A stretch of 64,000 nucleotides of DNA, from contig CM074858.1 in assembly GCA_037501455.1 (NCBI GenBank), positions 82,930,501-82,994,500 of the forward strand, read 5' to 3'. A model generated the notes under the pieces. That model saw nothing but the letters and a program-made list of their open reading frames with translations, did not search any database and was not told where the DNA came from. Source of the DNA: Lantana camara. Taxonomy: Eukaryota; Streptophyta; Magnoliopsida; Lamiales; Verbenaceae. Positions 58,722-64,000 of the stretch are shown here, piece by piece (position 1 is the stretch's first letter; the number at the start of each line of letters is the position of its first letter). The position numbers were made by a program, and so were the translations under genes.

Positions 58722-59430
58722 TGTTAGGAATAGTGCCCTTAAAGCCGATTGTATATCCGCTTTAGTACTTTCCGTTTGTAAATCACAGATAATCTTTGAA
58801 TAATAAACAAACTTTGGCAACACTTCTTTATATACTCCTGTTTGATTATATGATTACTTTAACTACGCATGTATAAGAACTCCCCTAATCAACATGACTT
58901 ATAGGACTCAACCATTTAGGTGAAATGGTTCATGGAACGAACCCTATATAACATAAGTCATGATATGAAATCACTCCAAGACGATGAGTCCTAAAGACAG
59001 TGGGAGTGTCGACTTGACTCATTCGAGGCTTGCTCGTGTGATCACACCCTTAAGAAGGACCACCCTTTTTCATGGGGTGAAAAGTGTATTGATGATACGT
59101 GCGTGGTATATGGGGGTGCTTGCTTACTCTAAGTAGGTATACTGAGGTGTCCCGTGTGAGAAGATTCCTAAATGGGAAAGGAAGTTTCTATTTCTGGAAA
59201 TAGAAACTTCCAGATTAGGAAATATCTCACGAATCGTTGATGTGATTAAGTGATAATTAGACTTGAGGTTCCATTGATACTTTATGAGCTAACTCTGTAG
59301 TCTTAGGTATAAGCTTTAAAGGGTGTCGCCTTAGACAACTGATTCAAAACTTATTCTGGGACTACACAAGTGGCACATGAAAGTATATGAGAATCGATAA
59401 AGGACCTACGCTTGCATTAGCAAGTTGATC
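58722..59430 (+). repeat. Copia LTR, plus orientation, 5' part
   Basis: Starts TGTTAGGAATAGTGCCC and matches 31992-32550 from base 58869 onward. It is cut at 59430 by the Tekay element at 59431 (possible duplication TGATC; the other side is not in the window). Confidence 0.85.
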
Positions 59431-59544
59431 TGTAACACCCGAGCGCAAGGTGCCACATCCCCCGCATCGAGACCCGACCCGCATATGAAATGGATAATCC
59501 ACACACGAGCTAAGTTACAGCGAATGGGGACACACACACACACT
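59431..59544 (-). repeat. TekayC terminal LTR fragment
   Basis: Matches the first 116 bp of the LTR at 59729, then stops inside a (CA)n run (59532-59544), beyond which leader sequence follows. Confidence 0.85.
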
Positions 59545-59708
59545 ATTTTTAGTTAATACATGAAAATGTAATTAGTTCAGTCAAGATCGAAATATAAAGC
59601 ACATAAGCATGTAAAGAATGCATATGCAATCACATTGTCAATTAGTTCCTAAGCCGAACGACCTAAACTGACTCACCCGACATGAGAGCCCGGGTTTTGC
59701 AACCCGAA

Positions 59709-59720
59709 GCTCTGATACCA
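59709..59720 (-). other. TekayC primer binding site (tRNA-iMet)
   Basis: Minus strand TGGTATCAGAGC, 8 nt from the LTR at 59729, the same spacing as in TekayA. Confidence 0.85.
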
Positions 59721-59728
59721 CCTAAGGA

Positions 59729-61362
59729 TGTAACACCCAAGAGCAAGGTGCCACATCCCCCGCACCGAGACCCGACCCGCATATGAAATGGATAATCCAC
59801 ACACGAGTTAAGTCACGGCAAACGGGGACACACACACACACTCTAGGCTAGACGGGACTAACCCTTAAACCATAAATCAGAGCAAAACATTAAAGCGGAA
59901 GCATCAACTTAACAAAACATATCATATATACATACCACGAGCTTTCTAGCTCCAAAAATAGAATTCATATACAATTTCCAACCAAGTGTTCCAAGTTCTA
60001 ACAACATAAATGCTCCATATACAAGATCATATATCAAAAGTATGCAAGTGTGAAGAAAACTACAAGAGCTAGAAGCAAATGCAAGACCTATAGACTCGAA
60101 TTCCCTCCTAGCTCCTCGACACCTGCACAAACAACTAAAAACAAAACGGGTTCAGTCCAAAAAGGACTGGTGGGCATAAAAGATAGGCATAGATATAATA
60201 TACAACAGTATTTAAGCAATCACATGCAAATTATAATCCCAAGCGAGGTTTTAAAAGCATTTCCCAAATGGGTGAAATAGAGGAATCATCGAAAGGGATT
60301 ATAATAATCACTTTTACAATAGGTCACTAGTGGCCTGGCGAGTGGGCGTGCATTATCTCCAGCCAACACCTTGTGTAGTTTAACAATCGTTCATTCTTTA
60401 AGTCTTTTCATGCATAACATTCTTTTGTGCACAATCAATCGATTCTATTCAATCGGTCATATACACCTTCTTCCTCCGGGTTGGTGGACGGGTTTGCAAG
60501 ACCCGACCACCCAATCATTGACCAAAAGGGGTTACATGACTCCCCAGATGGAGCTCAGCTCCCATTCCCCACCAATCTCCTGGCGAGGTCCGGTATCACC
60601 GTAGTTTGGTGGGGACTAGTGTGAGGGATCACCGTCAGCCCATGCTTCCTCGGATAGCCACTCACAACAAGACCCTGGGCCCCAATCAGTGCAATCAATC
60701 AATACTCGCCAAAACAATCGGTAGGGTATTATAAGAAAAAGGGCTTTACGTTCAAAATCATTTACCCGAAAATGACTCAATATATATAGATAGATTATTA
60801 TATCTTTGGCTAAAACTTTGCACATAAAGGTATATTGGGTCATTTTATCTAAATAGAAGAGAAACCCACCTTGAACCGACAAAAGAAGACACAAAAGCCT
60901 CACGGACCAGCTTCGTCTCCAACGGGATCAAAATCATTGCAAGAAAGGTGAAGTGAGACTCAAAATGACCAATTAAGACACTCGGCAACGAAATGATTAT
61001 GATATGATGCATAAAAGAATATATTATGTAATGAACACGTTCATGTGCACAATTAATGTCGTAAAGACATATAAACATTCATTCTATTCCTTTCATGAAG
61101 CGTTTAAAGCCGTTCAAGTTCAAAACCTTCACATTTAAATCAAATTGATCCACGAATTTCAAATAACGATCATAACACGGTAGTATAACATGTTCACAAT
61201 TAGAAAATAGGCAAATAGAAACATTCAAGTCATGTTCGGAAATTAAATAACACGAAATAAATAACAATTAAACTCTAAAATTTAAATAAATTAAACAATA
61301 CTATTAAATAATATATAATATTAAACATGCATTTAAAAAAATATATATACAATCATATCCAT

Positions 61363-61407
<45 letters not shown>

Positions 61408-61586
61408 TTGTATATAGATATACGCACAGCACATGCAATTTCAACAAAATGAATTAAATAATTACTTATTCATGCAAACATATATGTATATATATATATA
61501 TATATATGTATATTTGTATATAGATATACGCACAGCACATGCAATTTCAACAAAATGAATTAAATAATTACTTATTCATGCAAACA

Positions 61587-61633
<47 letters not shown>

Positions 61634-63221
61634 CCAAAGCCATGCATGCAATCATCTATATACCTACGCACATGCAAACAATTACAAACACAAAATCATG
61701 CACAAACTAAATTAAATAGTCATTCAAAACATTTGCTGCTCGAGAGGGACATCGCGGCAGTGACCTCATTCTTCATAAAACAGGCGCGGCCACTACACAA
61801 TATCAGATCAACCATCAAAGTTTCTATAATAGCTACACGGGCGCGATATAAATTCAAAGTAGCAGTTGCGCGGCGACGATGCAGGACACAGCAACAACAG
61901 CAAATACGGCAAAACAGGGCACAAACACTAAAAAAACAGGGCAGCAATCTTAAGCACACTTCAACCAAATATTCAGCCTCAAACAAGGTGAACAAAATCA
62001 GCAATTGACAACATATATCAGTCCCAAACGCAGCAGCAATCCCTCACGTGAGGAAGGAAAAAGCAAGGGCTCAATTTATTCAATTTCTTCCAAGTTTCAT
62101 TAATGGCAACTCATAAATTCTTCAACTACCATATATTCAATGATCATAAATGAAAAGAGGGAGTTTAGCTAACCATATTCATGTCATAAAATAAGCAAAA
62201 GCACCAAGGAAATGCATGGAATCAAAATTTAGCTTCAAACCTACTATTCAATCATCTTCTCCAAAATCCCATGAAAGCATGCTCAAAATTGGGGATGCAT
62301 AGCTTAAAATGATACATATTGAATGTATATCACAACCCTAAGCTTACCTTGTGGATTAAATGAAGTTTGAAAGAGATTTGAGCCTTCAATCTCTAAGGTT
62401 GGCAAGGGTTACGGGAATGACAGGAAGCAGAGGATTTTTGCTGCAATTTCTCTAAGTGATGAGGGTTATCTCCGTTTGGGATGATTAAGGCTGGTTAGAG
62501 GGTTGAGTTAGGGTTCCAAGGAATCAAACCATGGTTAATTTGGTCAAGGTTTGTGGAAGATATGGCTCTTTTCGTAAAATACGGCAGTTTTGGCGTCCGT
62601 TGCATGTTTCGGTTGAATTTCGGAGGTTCAAATAACTTTGGAAAAATGTAAGGCTAAGTTCATCAAACTCGAATTTTCGTTGCGAGTTTAGCGAAGTTGA
62701 CGAAACTCGAATCCGAGTTTCCTAGCTCAAGTTATTACATAAGGAACCAATGGTGCGCTAATTTCTCATTAACCCGCGATTTGGATTCCAAAAATCAAAG
62801 TAAATTCGAAACTCATGCAAACGAACCCGAAAATATGAAACGAACATATATTCATACTCAGGACACGTATATCTCCAACATATTAAATTTTCACGAAATT
62901 TCGGAATCAAATCATATAAGAACGAAACACGTTTATAACACTCATAAGCAAGGCATTTAAAAAATCCATAACATTTCCAAATAAATATAAAATTAAATTC
63001 ATAATTTAAATTATAATTCAAGTGCATGAATTAATTATACATTTATTCAAAGTGGTTCGAATTAAATTTAAAATTGATATTAATTAACTTAAGATATAAC
63101 TAATTAACATTTTAATATTTAATATAAAATTGAATATATAAAACACGTATAAACAATTAATTCGCGCAATTTGGTAAACACATACGTCATACCTGTACGG
63201 CCGAAATATCGGGGCGTCACA
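59729..63221 (-). repeat. TekayC full LTR, 3.49 kb
   Basis: TGTAACACCC..GGGGCGTCACA. Shares the 60330-60690 block with G2 (6460-6830). Contains (AT)n tracts near 61365-61400 and a 106-bp tandem duplication (61401-61506 / 61507-61612). Confidence 0.85.
61401..61612. repeat. 106-bp tandem duplication with AT microsatellites
   Basis: Two copies starting TGTATATTTGTATATAG at 61401 and 61507, each ending in a (TA)n tract, and nearly identical. Confidence 0.85.
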
Positions 63222-63233
63222 ACCTCTCCCGCT
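63222..63233 (-). other. TekayC polypurine tract
   Basis: Minus strand GCGGGAGAGGT directly before the LTR start TGTGACG. Confidence 0.75.
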
Positions 63234-63254
63234 TAAAAGAATTTGTCCTCGGAT

Positions 63255-64000
63255 TCACTGATTGTCCGGAAATAACTCGGGATGGAACTTCCTCATTTTA
63301 TCCTCCGTCTCCCACGTAGCCTCTTCCGTTTTGTCACTTCTCCATAAGACTTTAACTAGTGGGATTTGCCGGTTTCTTAATTCTTGAAGTTTTCGATCCA
63401 AAATCTTAACCGGTGTCTGAACGAAGGTGAGGTTAGGCTCACGTTCCACTTCCTCAATGGGTAGGATCTCGGATTCATCCGGATAATACTTCCGAAGCTG
63501 AGAAACATGAAATACGTTGTGAATTCCGGTCAAACCGGAGGTAGGTTCAATCGATAAGCCGTATCTTCAATTTTCTCAAGAATCTCATACGGACCCAGAT
63601 AACGAGGATTCAACTTACCTCCCTTTCCAATCCTCGAGAATCCTTTTCGTGGAGAAGCTTTTAGAAATACCCTATCACCAACTTCAAACTGAAGATCCTT
63701 TCTTCGCTGATCCGCATAACTCTTCTGTCTATCTTGAGCTGCTTTCATTCTTTACTGGATTATCTGAACCTTATCAATCGCCGCTTGCAAAGCCTTACTA
63801 GGCTTTTCTTTCTTTTCCCCTCGTTTCACTCCCTCTTGCTTTGTCCAATTCCATTCCTCAAGGTCGAAGAATAAGGGAGATCTACACTTCCGTCCGTAGA
63901 GAGCTTCATAAGACGCCATTCCTATCGAAGCTTGGAAACTGTTATTATAGGCAAATTCAATTAAAGACAACTGCTCGTTCCACGAACTCGAGAAATCCAA
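63255..64000 (-). pseudogene. TekayC pol C-terminus (integrase, chromodomain), broken
   Basis: Integrase C-terminal part ([29 protein letters not shown]), GPY module (NPRYLGPYEILEK) and chromodomain-like tail (VLWRSDKTEEATWETEDKM). Compared with TekayA there is a TAA stop before the [13 protein letters not shown] segment (about 63751-63753) and a frameshift next to [11 protein letters not shown] (about 63530), so the protein is not made whole. The rest of pol is beyond the window end. Confidence 0.9.

Larger units (their letters stand above)
59431..64000 (-). mobile_element. TekayC: rearranged chromovirus, runs off the window
   Basis: Order left to right: LTR fragment (59431-59544), leader remnant with PBS (59545-59728), full LTR (59729-63221), PPT (63222-63233), pol C-terminus on the minus strand to the window end. 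One LTR therefore serves as 5' LTR for the left remnant and 3' LTR for the right pol, as in a tandem LTR-internal-LTR-internal array. Confidence 0.8.

Noticed and set aside
61646..62008. ORF of 120 residues in the TekayC LTR
   Set aside because: Low-complexity Gln/Thr/Lys-rich reading of LTR sequence, with an equally long ORF on the opposite strand.

Overview
The window is repeat-rich plant nuclear DNA, most likely from a flowering plant. I see no bacterial-style operon, no confidently intact host gene, and no tRNA, rRNA or CRISPR locus. Almost all 64 kb is explained by retrotransposons of plant-specific clades nested inside one another. They are Ty1-copia elements with long LTRs (Angela-like by LTR length and terminal bases), Ty3-gypsy chromoviruses of Tekay/Del type, and one Athila element. 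Two short DNA transposons, a 445-bp solo LTR and a LINE relic are also present. The species cannot be told from the sequence.

Layout. Positions 1-2345 hold a decayed L1-type LINE; 2565-2945 an old copia LTR scrap; 3530-3980 a decayed RPA1-like (OB-fold) coding relic. From 3981 an old Tekay-like LTR (called G3) acts as the host sequence. It contains an 810-bp hAT-type element (4068-4877) and a Tekay-like solo LTR (G2, 5876-29223, target duplication CCTAT). G2 is split by a complete copia element (Copia1, 7257-27413, ACATG). Copia1 is split by a complete, coding-intact Tekay element (TekayA, 10422-20446, ATAAA). This is nesting to the fourth level with every target duplication readable.

From 29224 to 33763 the flank of G2 is followed by a 367-bp inversion, a copia solo LTR in minus orientation, a piece of another Tekay-like LTR (LTR-B), and a copia LTR in plus orientation. 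The two copia LTRs form a long inverted repeat. From about 33757 the G2 sequence starts again: the block G2 / G3 spacer / LTR-B / copia LTR occurs twice (about 5.9-33.8 kb and 33.8-59.4 kb), as expected of a tandem duplication. The second copy carries its own later insertions. These are a complete Athila (34370-47042, ACGAG) with intact gag-pol and an extra ORF, and a decayed copia (Copia2, 47224-57369). Copia2 is itself broken by a 445-bp solo LTR, a 3.27-kb Tekay-like solo LTR, a MULE-type element with a 9-bp duplication, and a terminal deletion. The right end (59431-64000) is a rearranged Tekay element in which one LTR has a PBS on one side and a PPT plus pol on the other.

How the parts work together. 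TekayA and Athila each keep LTRs, primer sites and long uninterrupted polyproteins, so both look recently mobile. By-eye LTR comparison gives about 0.4 % and 0.3 % divergence; for Copia1 it is about 0.6 %, consistent with TekayA having landed inside it later. The most unusual signal is structural. Several unrelated families carry clusters of short GC-rich palindromes or hairpins at a fixed place in the LTR or leader. Their stems differ from copy to copy but stay complementary, and one unit is shared between Athila and a Tekay-like LTR.
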